Shown here in pieces: positions 33,391 through 42,516 of a DNA stretch of 51,513 nt. Source of the DNA: Pseudomonas syringae pv. cilantro. GTDB taxonomy: Bacteria; Pseudomonadota; Gammaproteobacteria; Pseudomonadales; Pseudomonadaceae. Each line of letters opens with the position of its first letter. Positions within the stretch are counted from its first letter, which is position 1. The notes under the pieces are model-generated. The model was given only the letters and a program-made list of their open reading frames with translations, was not told the DNA's origin and did no database searches. A program made the position numbers and the translations under genes. Location of the stretch: assembly GCF_001293775.1 (NCBI RefSeq), contig NZ_LGLN01000078.1, positions 155,449 through 206,961 of the forward strand, written 5' to 3'.

Positions 33391-33646
33391 CGCCCGTTGC
33401 CCTACTATCAGCAGGCGCTGGATTGCACCTGCGGCCCGGCCTGCCTGTTGATGGCCATGAAAGCCCTGCAACCCCGAGCACTCCATGAGCCGGGCCGAAG
33501 AGTTGCAGATCTGGCGCGAAGCGACCACGGTGTTCATGACCTACGGCCATGCCGACTTCAACCGCATGAGCTGTTTTGGGGCCGATAAATTGCGCGCCGC
33601 AGTGATTGTGTTTGCGGGGCCGGTGGATGATGATGCGCCGGTCTGA
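33385..33646 (+). pseudogene. Peptidase C39-family-like gene, frameshifted with internal deletion
   Basis: The plus strand encodes PYYQQALDCTCGPACLLMAMKALQP (a C39-like start with the catalytic CGPAC). A frameshift near 33475 is followed by AEELQIWREATTVFMTYGHA. The frame then jumps directly to what looks like the family's C-terminus, FNRMSCFGADKLRAAVIVF, with stop at 33646. Most of the middle is lost and the 5' end is fused to the corA fragment. Assignment rests on remembered family patterns, so the internal-deletion reading is an inference. Confidence 0.7.
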
Positions 33647-33687
33647 CAAGCCACTTAAGCCGTTCACTCAAAGGATCCGGCAGCCCG

Positions 33688-34587
33688 ATGAAACCCGCCT
33701 TTAAAGCTTTGTGGATGCTCGGCATCGCCCTCAGCCTGTCGGCCTGCATCAGTGCGCCGGTGCCGCTGACGGCGAAGACCGCCGAGCAGTTGCGCCAGCA
33801 GCCGCCGGTCCGCTTCTTGCTGACTTTTGACGATGGGCCCAGTGCGTCGACTTTTTACAACCCGACCATCACGGTGCTCGACAGCCTCGCGCACAACCCG
33901 GTTCAGCCGAACATCAAAGCGGTATTTTTCGTGCAGACCGGCGCGACGGGCGCGGGCAACAGCGAGCAAGGGCGGGCGATCATGCAGCGCGAGCATGAAG
34001 AAGGCCATCTGCTGGGTTTTCACACGGCTACGCCGCACCACACCAATCATCGTTCGCTGACCGATGACGAGCTGGAGCAATCCCTGACCCAAGGCTGCGA
34101 CATCCTGGCTTCGATTACCGGCTCACCGACCCTCTTGCTGCGGCCGCCATTCTGGAACTACGACAAACGCACCTTCAGCGCCTATCAGCGGCACAGCCTG
34201 AATGTCTTGTTGACCGACCTGAGCGCCAATGACGGAAAAATCTGGGGTTACAACTTCAGCCTGCGCCGTCGCTCGAACATGGTCAGTCAGCTGTCCCAAG
34301 TGCGCGAGCGTATCGCTGCCGGAGCGCTGCCCGTGGTGGACGGTGTAATCCCGGTGGTGGTGACTTTCCATGATCTGAACCGCTATACCGCACGGCATGC
34401 GCAGGAATACGTGCAGATACTGGTCGACAGCGCCGCGCAGACGGGCGTGCGACTGGCCGCTAAGCCGTTTTACGATGACAGCGCACAATTGCAACGCGCT
34501 GCCTTGGCTCGCACGGTCAAAAATGCCGACCAGCCTGTGCGCTTACCCGGCGTGTGGAACTGGATCTGGGACCACAACGCTCACTGA
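33688..34587 (+). CDS. Polysaccharide deacetylase family lipoprotein (NodB-like)
   Basis: A 299-residue exported protein with a lipoprotein signal MKPAFKALWML and lipobox LSAC (Cys20). The NodB catalytic region is intact: LLTFDDGPSAS (Asp48-Asp49), the metal-binding GFHTATPHH and RPPFWNYDKRT. Such enzymes remove N-acetyl groups from chitin-like or peptidoglycan polymers, or cleave acyl amides, on the periplasmic side. The context (decayed genes upstream, a convergent amidohydrolase seven bases downstream) does not identify the substrate. Confidence 0.85.
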   Translation: MKPAFKALWMLGIALSLSACISAPVPLTAKTAEQLRQQPPVRFLLTFDDGPSASTFYNPTITVLDSLAHNPVQPNIKAVFFVQTGATGAGNSEQGRAIMQREHEEGHLLGFHTATPHHTNHRSLTDDELEQSLTQGCDILASITGSPTLLLRPPFWNYDKRTFSAYQRHSLNVLLTDLSANDGKIWGYNFSLRRRSNMVSQLSQVRERIAAGALPVVDGVIPVVVTFHDLNRYTARHAQEYVQILVDSAAQTGVRLAAKPFYDDSAQLQRAALARTVKNADQPVRLPGVWNWIWDHNAH

Positions 34588-34594
34588 CGGCCGA

Positions 34595-35854
34595 TCAAAT
34601 CAGGGTGTTTTTGCGCACTTGACCGCCCTGAATAATCATCGCCAATTGCTCGCCCTGGCCGACCAGGCAGTTGATATCACTCAGCGGATCGCCGTCCACC
34701 ACCAACAGGTCGGCAATCGCGCCCGCAGCGATGCACCCCAATTCACCTTCGCGTTGCAGAATCTGTGCGGCAACGCTGGTGGCACTGCGCAGTGCCGCCA
34801 GATTGCCGAGCAGTTCTGCGCGGATCTTCAGTTCATGGGTCTGGTATTCGTGCATTTCGCCCAGCAGGTCCGAGCCATAGCCCATCGGCACGCCCGCTTC
34901 GGCGAACAGTAACAGGGCGTTGCGCCCGGCCTGACGCACGTCCTCGATCTTCGCCACCGAGTCGGCAGGCAGGCCGAAGCGTTCGCCGTACTCGGCGAGC
35001 ATTTCGTAGGTGACCTGGGTCGGCACCGCAAAAGCGCCTTTTTCGGCCATCAGCCGAGCCGTGTCGGCGTCCACCAGATTGCCGTGCTCGATGGTCCGTA
35101 CGCCGCACTCGATGGCCCGGCGAATCGCTCGTGCCGTGTAGGCGTGGGCCATGACGTAGGTATTGGCCGCCGCGGCTTCGTCGACGATGGCGCGGATTTC
35201 AGCCTCGCTGTACTGGGTGTTGGCAATCGGATCGGTCGGCGAAGACACGCCGCCGGATGCCATGATCTTGATCTGGTTGGCACCTTGTTGCAGTTCTTCG
35301 CGCACCGCCAGGCGCACGTTGTCGACGCCATCCACCACGCGGGCGATGGCCCCGGCCCGGAAGCAGCACGAGCAGGGCTCGTTGAGCAGCAGCTCGCCGC
35401 GTGCACGCATGTCGCCATGCCCGCCGGTCTGCGACAGCGCTTTGCCGGACGCGAAGATCCTCGGGCCCGGAATCAGGCCCATCTGGATCGAACGCGCCAG
35501 CGCCCAGTCGGCACCGCCAGCATCGCGCACGGTGGTGAAACCACGATCGAGCATCGCAGCCAGAATCGGCAGCGCGCGGTACATGATGATCGCATTGGGT
35601 TGCAGCGCGTTCATGCCCAGGTTGGCATTGGAGGCCAGCACATGCACATGGCAGTCGATCAGGCCCGGCATCAGGGTTCTGCCGCCCAGATCGATCACCT
35701 GAGCGTTGGCTGGGGCAGGCTGACCTTCGGCGCGCACCTCGACGATGCGCTCGCCTTCGACCACAACTTCCTGGCCGGTGATCAGCGCGCCCAGGTTCAG
35801 GTCCAGCAGGCGGCCGTTGCGCAGGATCATGCACGGGGATTCAGCGATACTCAT
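34595..35854 (-). CDS. Amidohydrolase, metal-dependent (prolidase/imidazolonepropionase-like)
   Basis: A 419-residue cytoplasmic hydrolase with the amidohydrolase metal site HVH in LMPGLIDCHVHVLAS (His69, His71), later ligands in YVMAHAYTARAIRRAIECGVRTIEHG and a final Asp in YGSDLLGEMH. The pattern is that of the Xaa-Pro dipeptidase/arginine-carboxypeptidase-like group, which often hydrolyses N-acylated amino acids or dipeptides. Its ATG overlaps the stop of the MFS gene (ATGA), so uptake and hydrolysis of one compound are probably coupled. The LysR gene upstream on the same strand is the likely regulator. Confidence 0.85.
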   Translation of the reverse strand: MSIAESPCMILRNGRLLDLNLGALITGQEVVVEGERIVEVRAEGQPAPANAQVIDLGGRTLMPGLIDCHVHVLASNANLGMNALQPNAIIMYRALPILAAMLDRGFTTVRDAGGADWALARSIQMGLIPGPRIFASGKALSQTGGHGDMRARGELLLNEPCSCCFRAGAIARVVDGVDNVRLAVREELQQGANQIKIMASGGVSSPTDPIANTQYSEAEIRAIVDEAAAANTYVMAHAYTARAIRRAIECGVRTIEHGNLVDADTARLMAEKGAFAVPTQVTYEMLAEYGERFGLPADSVAKIEDVRQAGRNALLLFAEAGVPMGYGSDLLGEMHEYQTHELKIRAELLGNLAALRSATSVAAQILQREGELGCIAAGAIADLLVVDGDPLSDINCLVGQGEQLAMIIQGGQVRKNTLI

Positions 35855-37173
35855 TGGTAAGCTCCAGACAAAGGGCGATGACCGGTCGGCAAACGATCAC
35901 GATAAAGCAGCGCGCCGATGCCGCTGACAACAGCGGCGAACATGATGTAAAAGGCGGGTGCCAGGTTGCTGCCGGTTGTTGCAATCAGCCAGGTGATGGT
36001 GAACGTGGCGAAACCGCCAAAAATGGTCACGGCAAAGTTGTAGGCCACGGAAAGGCCGGTGGACAGCACATGGGTCGGCAACAGCTCACCGAAGGCGGCG
36101 AGGATCGAGCCGATATAACCGGAAATCAGCAGGCCGAGCACCAGTTCGAAAATCAGCAGTGAATACAGCCCCGGCATCTGGTTGATGAACAGAAACATCG
36201 GGTAAGCGCTGAAAAAGATGGCAATCGCCGAGCCCAGCAGCCAGGGTCGATGCCCGCTGCGGTCAGCCAGGGCGCCGACAATCGGGGTGGCAACGATCAG
36301 CACCGCGCCGCCCATCATGCCGGCGCTGAATCCCATCCATGACGGCAGGCCGAGCACGCGCTGCGCGTAGGACGGGATATAGAACAGGATCGCGTAGGTG
36401 CAGACCGTCCACAGCACCACCAGCGAAAAGCTGATCAGGGTCTGACGCGGATAGGTCTTGATGACTTCACGCAACGGCGATTCGACCTGTTTGGCCGCTG
36501 TGTAGGCAGGCGTTTCATCGACCCGGCTGCGGATGTAGAAACCGACCGGGCCAATCAGCGTGCCGATCAGAAAGGGCACGCGCCAGCCCCAGCTTTCAAG
36601 CTGTGCCTGAGTCAGATAAGTCGACAGGATCGCGCCCAGTGCCGAGCCGAGCAGCACCGCAACGCCGATGCTGGCCTGAATCCAGCTGGAATAGAACGCT
36701 TTCTTGCCTTCTGGCGCGTGCTCGGTCAAAAACGCCGTCGCGCTGCCCATTTCACCCCCGGCGGAGAAACCCTGCAGCAGGCGCGCCAGCACGATCAGCA
36801 CCGGCGCCAGATAGCCGATCTGCGCAAAGCCTGGCGTCAGGCCGATGATCAAGGTGCCCATGGCCATGAGCAGAATAGTCAGCGACAGCGCGGCCTTGCG
36901 CCCGCGCTTGTCGCTGTAGATACCGAGCACAATGCCACCCACCGGACGCATGAAAAAACCGACACCGAAGGTCGCCAGTGCCAGCAGGTAAGAGGTCAGC
37001 TCGCTGCCGGTGGGGAAGAATACTTTGGCGATGATCACCGAGAAAAAGCTGTAGACCGTGAAGTCGAACCACTCCAGGCCGTTGCCGATGACAGTCGCGG
37101 TGACCGCCCGACGGGCTTTTTGATCGTGGGTCTGCCCGTAGCTGCGTGAGGCGGATTGTTGTGTAGTGCTCAC
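35851..37173 (-). CDS. MFS transporter, metabolite:H+ symporter type (KgtP/ProP-like)
   Basis: A 440-residue inner-membrane permease when started at the GTG with AGGAG six bases upstream; the frame is open for 43 more codons, but those residues are Cys-rich, non-conserved and lie before the ribosome site. Family features: RAVTATVIGNGLEWFDFTVYSF at TM1, FFMRPVGGIVLGIYSDKRGRKAAL (motif A) and RLLQGFSAGGEMGSATAFLTEHAP. These mark the MHS group, which takes up dicarboxylates, betaine or similar acids with protons. It is paired with the amidohydrolase gene. The substrate is unknown. Confidence 0.87.
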   Translation of the reverse strand: MSTTQQSASRSYGQTHDQKARRAVTATVIGNGLEWFDFTVYSFFSVIIAKVFFPTGSELTSYLLALATFGVGFFMRPVGGIVLGIYSDKRGRKAALSLTILLMAMGTLIIGLTPGFAQIGYLAPVLIVLARLLQGFSAGGEMGSATAFLTEHAPEGKKAFYSSWIQASIGVAVLLGSALGAILSTYLTQAQLESWGWRVPFLIGTLIGPVGFYIRSRVDETPAYTAAKQVESPLREVIKTYPRQTLISFSLVVLWTVCTYAILFYIPSYAQRVLGLPSWMGFSAGMMGGAVLIVATPIVGALADRSGHRPWLLGSAIAIFFSAYPMFLFINQMPGLYSLLIFELVLGLLISGYIGSILAAFGELLPTHVLSTGLSVAYNFAVTIFGGFATFTITWLIATTGSNLAPAFYIMFAAVVSGIGALLYRDRLPTGHRPLSGAYQ

Positions 37174-37362
37174 TGTTTGGCTCCTGCATGCGATACACGC
37201 AGGGAAGCCCCTGCATTGGCTGCATTGATTGAGGGCAGAGTTGGCGAGGTGCATTAGAGTCGGGTCTTGAGCCCGCTTGATTCGAGAGTAGGCGCTGGGC
37301 AACTTTTGAGAAAACGCTTATTACGCAGGTTTGCATGCGCTGGGCGCATGCAGATTTTGAGG

Positions 37363-38259
37363 TTAACCGGCTATTTCCTCACTCAGCCATTTTTCGAACG
37401 CACGTGCCGCCCGGCGGGGCATCTTGCCGCTGGGGGTCAGCAGGTAATAGCCGCCGACGGCGCCGACGCTGGTGCTGCACGCCGGCACCAGCGCACCGGA
37501 CTGTATGTGGCGATCGATCATCGGCTGCCAGCCGAGCACGACGCCGTGCCCGGCGATGGCCAGGTCCACCAGCACCGGGTACAGATTGACGGTCATGCGC
37601 TGGCGGATCAGCGAGGCGTCGACGCCCTGACGGCCGAACCAGTCGGACCAGGACAACCACTGGCGCTGCCCGTCTTCCAGCATCAGCAGGCAGTGATCCA
37701 GCAACTGCGCAGGTTCCAGCACCTGACCTTGCAGGTAATCGGGCGAGCAGTAAGCGTTAACCGATTCGGCGAACAGTAGACGACTGTCCAGGCCCGCCGG
37801 CGACGTTTCGCGCAGAAAATACAGCGCCAGGTCAAATTCGGCGCGGATCAGCGAGTCCAGCCCGTCGACCACCCGCAGGCGGATGTCCACCGCCGGATAC
37901 GCGTCGCGATAGCGCCCCAGCAGCGGGCCAAGCCACAAGGCCGCTACGCCACTGGAGCAGGCCAGGGTCAATTGCTGCTCGCCGCTGTGAGTAATAACCT
38001 GCGCAGTGGCCTCGGCGCACAGGATCAGCATGCGTTGAATCTGCTCGGCGTAGATCTGCCCGGCGACGGTCAGGTGAATGCGTTTGTGCTCGCGACGAAA
38101 CAATGCCCGGCCCAGAAACTCCTCCAGTTGCGCCACCTGCCGACTGATCGCACTTTGCGTCAGGTTCAGCTCAATGGCGGCGCGGGTAAAACTGCCGTGG
38201 CGCACAGCAGCTTCAAAAGCGATCAGGTTTTGCAGCGGCGGCAGGGGTTCGATACGCAC
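37363..38259 (-). CDS. LysR family transcriptional regulator (GcvA-like)
   Basis: A 298-residue regulator starting at a GTG preceded by AGGAG. The N-terminal helix-turn-helix is LIAFEAAVRHGSFTRAAIELNLTQSAISRQVAQLEEFLG, the pattern of the GcvA/AmpR subgroup, followed by a periplasmic-binding-protein-like effector domain. It lies 189 bases upstream of the MFS/amidohydrolase pair on the same strand and probably controls it. The other LysR gene follows head-to-tail after 24 bases. Confidence 0.9.
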   Translation of the reverse strand: MRIEPLPPLQNLIAFEAAVRHGSFTRAAIELNLTQSAISRQVAQLEEFLGRALFRREHKRIHLTVAGQIYAEQIQRMLILCAEATAQVITHSGEQQLTLACSSGVAALWLGPLLGRYRDAYPAVDIRLRVVDGLDSLIRAEFDLALYFLRETSPAGLDSRLLFAESVNAYCSPDYLQGQVLEPAQLLDHCLLMLEDGQRQWLSWSDWFGRQGVDASLIRQRMTVNLYPVLVDLAIAGHGVVLGWQPMIDRHIQSGALVPACSTSVGAVGGYYLLTPSGKMPRRAARAFEKWLSEEIAG

Positions 38260-38283
38260 GGTGGCTCCTGTTGCGGGCAGGTT

Positions 38284-39189
38284 TTACAACGGGTCAGGAA
38301 AGGGCGTCGACAACAGCCAGTCTCTGAATACGCACAACGACGGCAGATTCTGAAAGCGCGTGGCGTAGGCCAGGTAGTAATTTCGCCCGCTGTCCAGCGG
38401 CTCGAACAGGGTGACCAGTTCACCGCTGTTGATCTCGTCCTGCACCAGAATGCGTGGCACCAGGGCAATGCCGATCCCGGCTGCGACGGCCTGAATCAGG
38501 TGCGAGGTCAGCTCAAAGCTCGGGCCGGGACGCATGACGTGATGGGACAGATGATTGCTGTCGAACCAGTCCGACCAGGCATTGGGCCGCGACACTACGC
38601 TCAGCAACGACTGCTGGGCAACCTGCGCCGGGGTCATCGACTGGTAACCCGCAAGCGCGGCAGGGCTGGCGATGACCAACAGTTTTTCGCTGACCAACGG
38701 GTGCGAGATGTAGCCCGGCCAGTTGCCGTGGCCCGCACAGATAATGGCGTTCATTTCGCTGGCTGCGGGCGTCAGGTCGGCGTGCACGATGCGCGAGTGA
38801 ATGTGCACCACATAGCCCGGATGTCGGGTGTAGAAATCATTCATGCGCGGCAGCAGCCACTTGGAACCGAAGGTTGGCAGCACCGCCAGGTGCAGGGTAC
38901 CGCCCTCGGATTTGTGGGCGATGGTCTGCAACGTCGCGCTGCGGATGCGGCCCAATGCGGCCGCCAGTTCATGCTGATACAACGCGCCTGCGGTGGTCAG
39001 CTCGATGCGCCTGCCGTCGCGTTTGAACAGCTCGACCTGCAATTGCGCCTCCAGCGCCTGCACCTGACGGCTGACCGCACTCTGAGTCAGGGCCAGTTCG
39101 TCGGCGGCCTTGGTGAAGCTGCCATGCCGGGCAGCCGCTTCAAAGGCGAGCAGCAGCGACATCGAAGGCGTCAATCTTCTGGTGTTCAT
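38284..39189 (-). CDS. LysR family transcriptional regulator (GcvA-like), divergent from ydiJ-type gene
   Basis: A 301-residue regulator starting MNTRRLTPSMSLLLAFEAAARHGSFTKAADELALTQ, with the same GcvA-type helix-turn-helix as the LysR gene next to it. The divergent 154-base gap to the FAD/Fe-S dehydrogenase gene is the classical LysR arrangement, so that gene is the probable target. The 3' end lies 24 bases before the start of the other LysR gene, and the two may be transcribed together. Confidence 0.9.
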   Translation of the reverse strand: MNTRRLTPSMSLLLAFEAAARHGSFTKAADELALTQSAVSRQVQALEAQLQVELFKRDGRRIELTTAGALYQHELAAALGRIRSATLQTIAHKSEGGTLHLAVLPTFGSKWLLPRMNDFYTRHPGYVVHIHSRIVHADLTPAASEMNAIICAGHGNWPGYISHPLVSEKLLVIASPAALAGYQSMTPAQVAQQSLLSVVSRPNAWSDWFDSNHLSHHVMRPGPSFELTSHLIQAVAAGIGIALVPRILVQDEINSGELVTLFEPLDSGRNYYLAYATRFQNLPSLCVFRDWLLSTPFPDPL

Positions 39190-39343
39190 TCATAAAACTC
39201 ATGGAAAAACGGCAGGTTTTACGTTTGCGCTGGAGCACGACAGGCGGGAGAATCGCGGTAACCGTTGATAACACCATGCATGCGAGCGTTTCGAAGCATA
39301 CGTGCTTTGCATAGAAAACGCCTAGTCAGCCAGGAAAACCACC
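39190..39343. promoter_or_regulatory. Divergent promoter region, LysR / YdiJ-type dehydrogenase
   Basis: 154 bases between two divergent starts. Several GCAT/ATGC half sites recur near 39276-39315 (ATGCATGC, GAAGCATACG, TTTGCATAG), spaced roughly one or two helical turns apart. They could be LysR contacts of the T-N11-A kind, but no unambiguous box was seen. Confidence 0.4.
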
Positions 39344-42300
39344 ATGATTGCACTGCTGAAACCGACCTCCGAACAGATCGGCCATTACGATCGTTTTCTC
39401 AATGCGCTGGTTGAGGGTGGCTTTCGCGGCGAAATCGCCAGGGATCATGGCTCGCGCACGGTATTGGCCACCGACAACTCCATCTATCAGCGCTTGCCGC
39501 AGGCGGCGGTGTTTCCGATGGACAGCCACGATGTAGCGATCGTCGCCCGCCTGGCCGCGCGGCCCGAGTACCGGCAGGTGGTACTGACCCCACGTGGTGG
39601 TGGCACCGGCACTAACGGGCAGTCGCTGACCGATGGCGTGGTGGTCGATCTGTCGCGGCACATGAACAATATCCTTGAAATCAACGTCGAGGAGCGTTGG
39701 GTGCGGGTGCAGACTGGCGTGGTCAAGGACCAGCTGAACGCTGCACTCAAGCCGCACGGGCTGTTTTTCGCGCCGGAATTGTCGACTTCCAATCGTGCCA
39801 CGGTCGGCGGCATGATCAATACCGACGCCAGCGGGCAGGGCAGTTGCACCTACGGCAAGACCCGCGACCATGTGCTGGAACTGTCGACTGTGTTGCTCGG
39901 CGGCTCTTACGTCCACAGCCAGGCGATGGGCCCGGTGCAACTGGCCAGTGAGCAAGCGCGGGCTGATCGGGCTGGCGATGTGTACCGCTGCGCACAGCAG
40001 ATTGCCGATACTCAGGCGCAGCTGATCAAGGACGTGTTTCCGCCACTGAATCGCTGCCTGACCGGTTACGATCTGGCGCACCTGCGCGAGGAGGACGGGC
40101 GCTTCAACCTGAACAGCGTGCTGTGCGGCTCCGAAGGCTCGCTGGGTTTTATTGTCGAAGCCCGGCTCAACGTGTTGCCGATTCCCAGACACTCGATTCT
40201 GGTCAACGTCCGTTACGCCGGATTCATGGATGCCTTGCGCGACGCCAAGGCCTTGATGGCGCACAAACCGCTGTCGATTGAAACCGTGGATTCCAAAGTG
40301 CTGATGCTGGCGATGCAGGACATCGTCTGGCATGGCGTGGCCGAGTACTTTCCGCAGGACCCGGTGACACCGACGCTGGGCATCAACCTGATCGAGTTCA
40401 GCGGCGATGAGTTGAGCGACGTGGAGCAGCGCGTGCATGCCTTCGTCGGCCACTTGCAGACAGACACGTCGGTGGTGCGCCTGGGTCATACGCTGGCAAT
40501 CGGCAACGCGGCGGTGAATCGGGTCTACGCCATGCGCAAGCGCTCGGTAGGGTTGCTCGGCAACGTGCAAGGTGAAGCCCGGCCGCAGCCGTTTGTGGAA
40601 GACACCGCGGTCCCCCCGGAAAATCTCGCCGACTACATTCAGGAATTCCGTGCGCTGCTGGACAGCTACGGCCTGCAATATGGCATGTTCGGCCACGTGG
40701 ACGCGGGCGTGCTGCACGTGCGGCCGATTCTGAACATGAAAGACCCGGCGCAGGCAGCGCTGATTCGGCCGATTTCCGATGCCGTCGCGGCGCTGACCAA
40801 GCGTTATGGCGGCCTGCTGTGGGGCGAGCACGGCAAAGGCCTGCGTTCGCAATACGTGCCCGAGTATTTCGGCGAGCTGTATCCGGCCTTGCAGGCGCTC
40901 AAGGCTGCCTGCGACCCGTTCAACCAGCTAAACCCCGGCAAGATCGCCACGCCGGCGAGCGTGCCCGAGGCGCGTCTGACTCTGGTGGATGAAGTGACGC
41001 TGCGTGGCGATCTGGACCGCACCATCGACGAGCGGGTCTGGAAGAGTTACGACAGTGCGCTGCATTGCAACGGCAATGGGGCCTGTCACAACTACGACAC
41101 CGACGACGCCATGTGCCCGTCGTGGAAAGCCACCCGCGACCGTGTTCACTCTCCCAAGGGGCGCGCGTCGCTGGTACGGGAGTGGCTGCGCCTGCAAGGC
41201 GAGCAGAATGTCGATGTGCTGACCGCCAGCGCCAGGGCGCGCACTGCCAACGTGCTGAAAAGCCTGGCCGAGCGCACCGTCAACAGTGTGGCCAGAGTGG
41301 CGGGGCAGAAGGATTTTTCCCACGAAGTCTATGACGCCATGGCCGGTTGCCTGGCCTGCAAGTCCTGCGCAGGGCAGTGCCCGGTCAAGGTCAATGTGCC
41401 CGAGTTCCGGTCGCGTTTTCTGGAGCTGTACCACAGCCGCTACCTGCGTCCGATCAAGGATTACCTGATCGGCTCGCTGGAATTCAGCATTCCGCATCTG
41501 GCGCGCTTTCCCGGGTTGTACAACGCGATCATGGGCGCCAAACCGGTGCGTTACCTGCTTGAGCACGTGGCCGGAATGGTCGACAGCCCGTTGCTGAGCC
41601 TGACGGACTTTCGTGCCGCCTGCGCGCGCTGGAATGTCGGCATCGCCACGCCACAGCGGCTGGCCGCGCTGACCGAGCAGGAGCGCAAGCGCACGGTGGT
41701 GCTGGTGCAGGACGCGTTCACCCGCTATTTCGAAACGCCGCTGGCCGCAGACTGGCTGGAACTGATTTCGCGCTTGGGCTATCAGGTCTACCTCGCGCCG
41801 TTTGCACCCAATGGCAAGCCGTTGCAGGTGCAGGGTTTCCTCGCTGCGTTCGAGAAGGCTGCCCGCTTCAACAGTCAGTCGCTTGGCAAGCTGGCCGGGT
41901 TTGGCATCCCGCTGATCGGGCTCGATCCGGCCATGACCCTGGTCTATCGCCAGGAATACAGCAAGACGCTGGGCAGCGAGAACGTGCCCACCGTCATGCT
42001 GCCGCAGGAATGGCTGGCGACCGGGCTTGAAGCGCAAGGCGACGCAGTGGCGGAGGAAACGTATTACTTCCTGCCGCACTGCACCGAAAAGACCAACGAG
42101 CCAGGCAGCGTCGGCCTCTGGCAGAAAGCCTTCGCCCGCGCCGGCCTCAAACTGGAAGTGCTGGCCAGCGGCTGCTGCGGCATGTCCGGCACCTATGGGC
42201 ACGAGACCCGGAATGCGAAAACCAGCGACATTATCTATAGCCAGTCCTGGCAGCCACTGGTGGCGCGTCATGGCGGCGAAAGCCGACTGCTCGCCGACGG

Positions 42301-42391
42301 CTATTCATGCCGCAGCCAGGTCAAACGTCAGGATGGCAAGGTCGTGCAGCATCCATTGCAGGTGCTGCTGGAACGGGTACGGCCGCTGTAA
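39344..42391 (+). CDS. FAD-binding and Fe-S oxidoreductase, YdiJ-type (D-2-hydroxyacid dehydrogenase-like)
   Basis: A 1015-residue protein, the size of E. coli YdiJ, with CAGGAAAACC before the ATG. The N-terminal FAD-binding domain has RGGGTGTNGQSLTDGVVVDLS, and the C-terminal part of that module reads GLLWGEHGKGLRSQYVPEYF. The Fe-S half holds two cluster motifs, CNGNGACHNYDTDDAMCPSW and CLACKSCAGQCPVKVNVPEF, and a CCG motif LASGCCGMSGTYGHE. YdiJ-type enzymes oxidise D-2-hydroxyglutarate or D-lactate-like acids and pass electrons to the membrane or a quinone. The adjacent divergent LysR gene may respond to the substrate. It is convergent with the dienelactone hydrolase gene. Confidence 0.9.
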   Translation: MIALLKPTSEQIGHYDRFLNALVEGGFRGEIARDHGSRTVLATDNSIYQRLPQAAVFPMDSHDVAIVARLAARPEYRQVVLTPRGGGTGTNGQSLTDGVVVDLSRHMNNILEINVEERWVRVQTGVVKDQLNAALKPHGLFFAPELSTSNRATVGGMINTDASGQGSCTYGKTRDHVLELSTVLLGGSYVHSQAMGPVQLASEQARADRAGDVYRCAQQIADTQAQLIKDVFPPLNRCLTGYDLAHLREEDGRFNLNSVLCGSEGSLGFIVEARLNVLPIPRHSILVNVRYAGFMDALRDAKALMAHKPLSIETVDSKVLMLAMQDIVWHGVAEYFPQDPVTPTLGINLIEFSGDELSDVEQRVHAFVGHLQTDTSVVRLGHTLAIGNAAVNRVYAMRKRSVGLLGNVQGEARPQPFVEDTAVPPENLADYIQEFRALLDSYGLQYGMFGHVDAGVLHVRPILNMKDPAQAALIRPISDAVAALTKRYGGLLWGEHGKGLRSQYVPEYFGELYPALQALKAACDPFNQLNPGKIATPASVPEARLTLVDEVTLRGDLDRTIDERVWKSYDSALHCNGNGACHNYDTDDAMCPSWKATRDRVHSPKGRASLVREWLRLQGEQNVDVLTASARARTANVLKSLAERTVNSVARVAGQKDFSHEVYDAMAGCLACKSCAGQCPVKVNVPEFRSRFLELYHSRYLRPIKDYLIGSLEFSIPHLARFPGLYNAIMGAKPVRYLLEHVAGMVDSPLLSLTDFRAACARWNVGIATPQRLAALTEQERKRTVVLVQDAFTRYFETPLAADWLELISRLGYQVYLAPFAPNGKPLQVQGFLAAFEKAARFNSQSLGKLAGFGIPLIGLDPAMTLVYRQEYSKTLGSENVPTVMLPQEWLATGLEAQGDAVAEETYYFLPHCTEKTNEPGSVGLWQKAFARAGLKLEVLASGCCGMSGTYGHETRNAKTSDIIYSQSWQPLVARHGGESRLLADGYSCRSQVKRQDGKVVQHPLQVLLERVRPL

Positions 42392-42394
42392 CCA

Positions 42395-42480
42395 GGACGC
42401 AGAGCGTCGCACGATAATGGCCTTGGGTTATCGTTACGCACGCTCCTGCATGGGAACGCGGTGCGTGACGCTCTGCATCA
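42395..42480. repeat. P. syringae-type intergenic repeat between convergent genes
   Basis: Outer arms GACGCAGAGCGTCGCAC (from 42396) and GTGCGTGACGCTCTGCATC (42461-42479) are an imperfect inverted repeat. An inner stem ACGATAA...TTATCGT (42411-42417 and 42428-42434) lies between them. From memory, sequence of the form CGTTACGCACGCTCC..GGGAACGCGGTGCGTGACG is widespread between P. syringae genes. It may serve as terminator for both flanking genes. Confidence 0.65.
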
Positions 42481-42516
42481 CACATCCACGCTGCGCCGTC
42501 TGTTCAGGATCAGCCC

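Noticed and set aside
39326..40852. 508-codon minus-strand open frame opposite the YdiJ-type gene
   Set aside because: Its composition is that of an antisense shadow (rich in His, Gln, Arg and Val), it has no domain and it lies fully within a well-supported gene.
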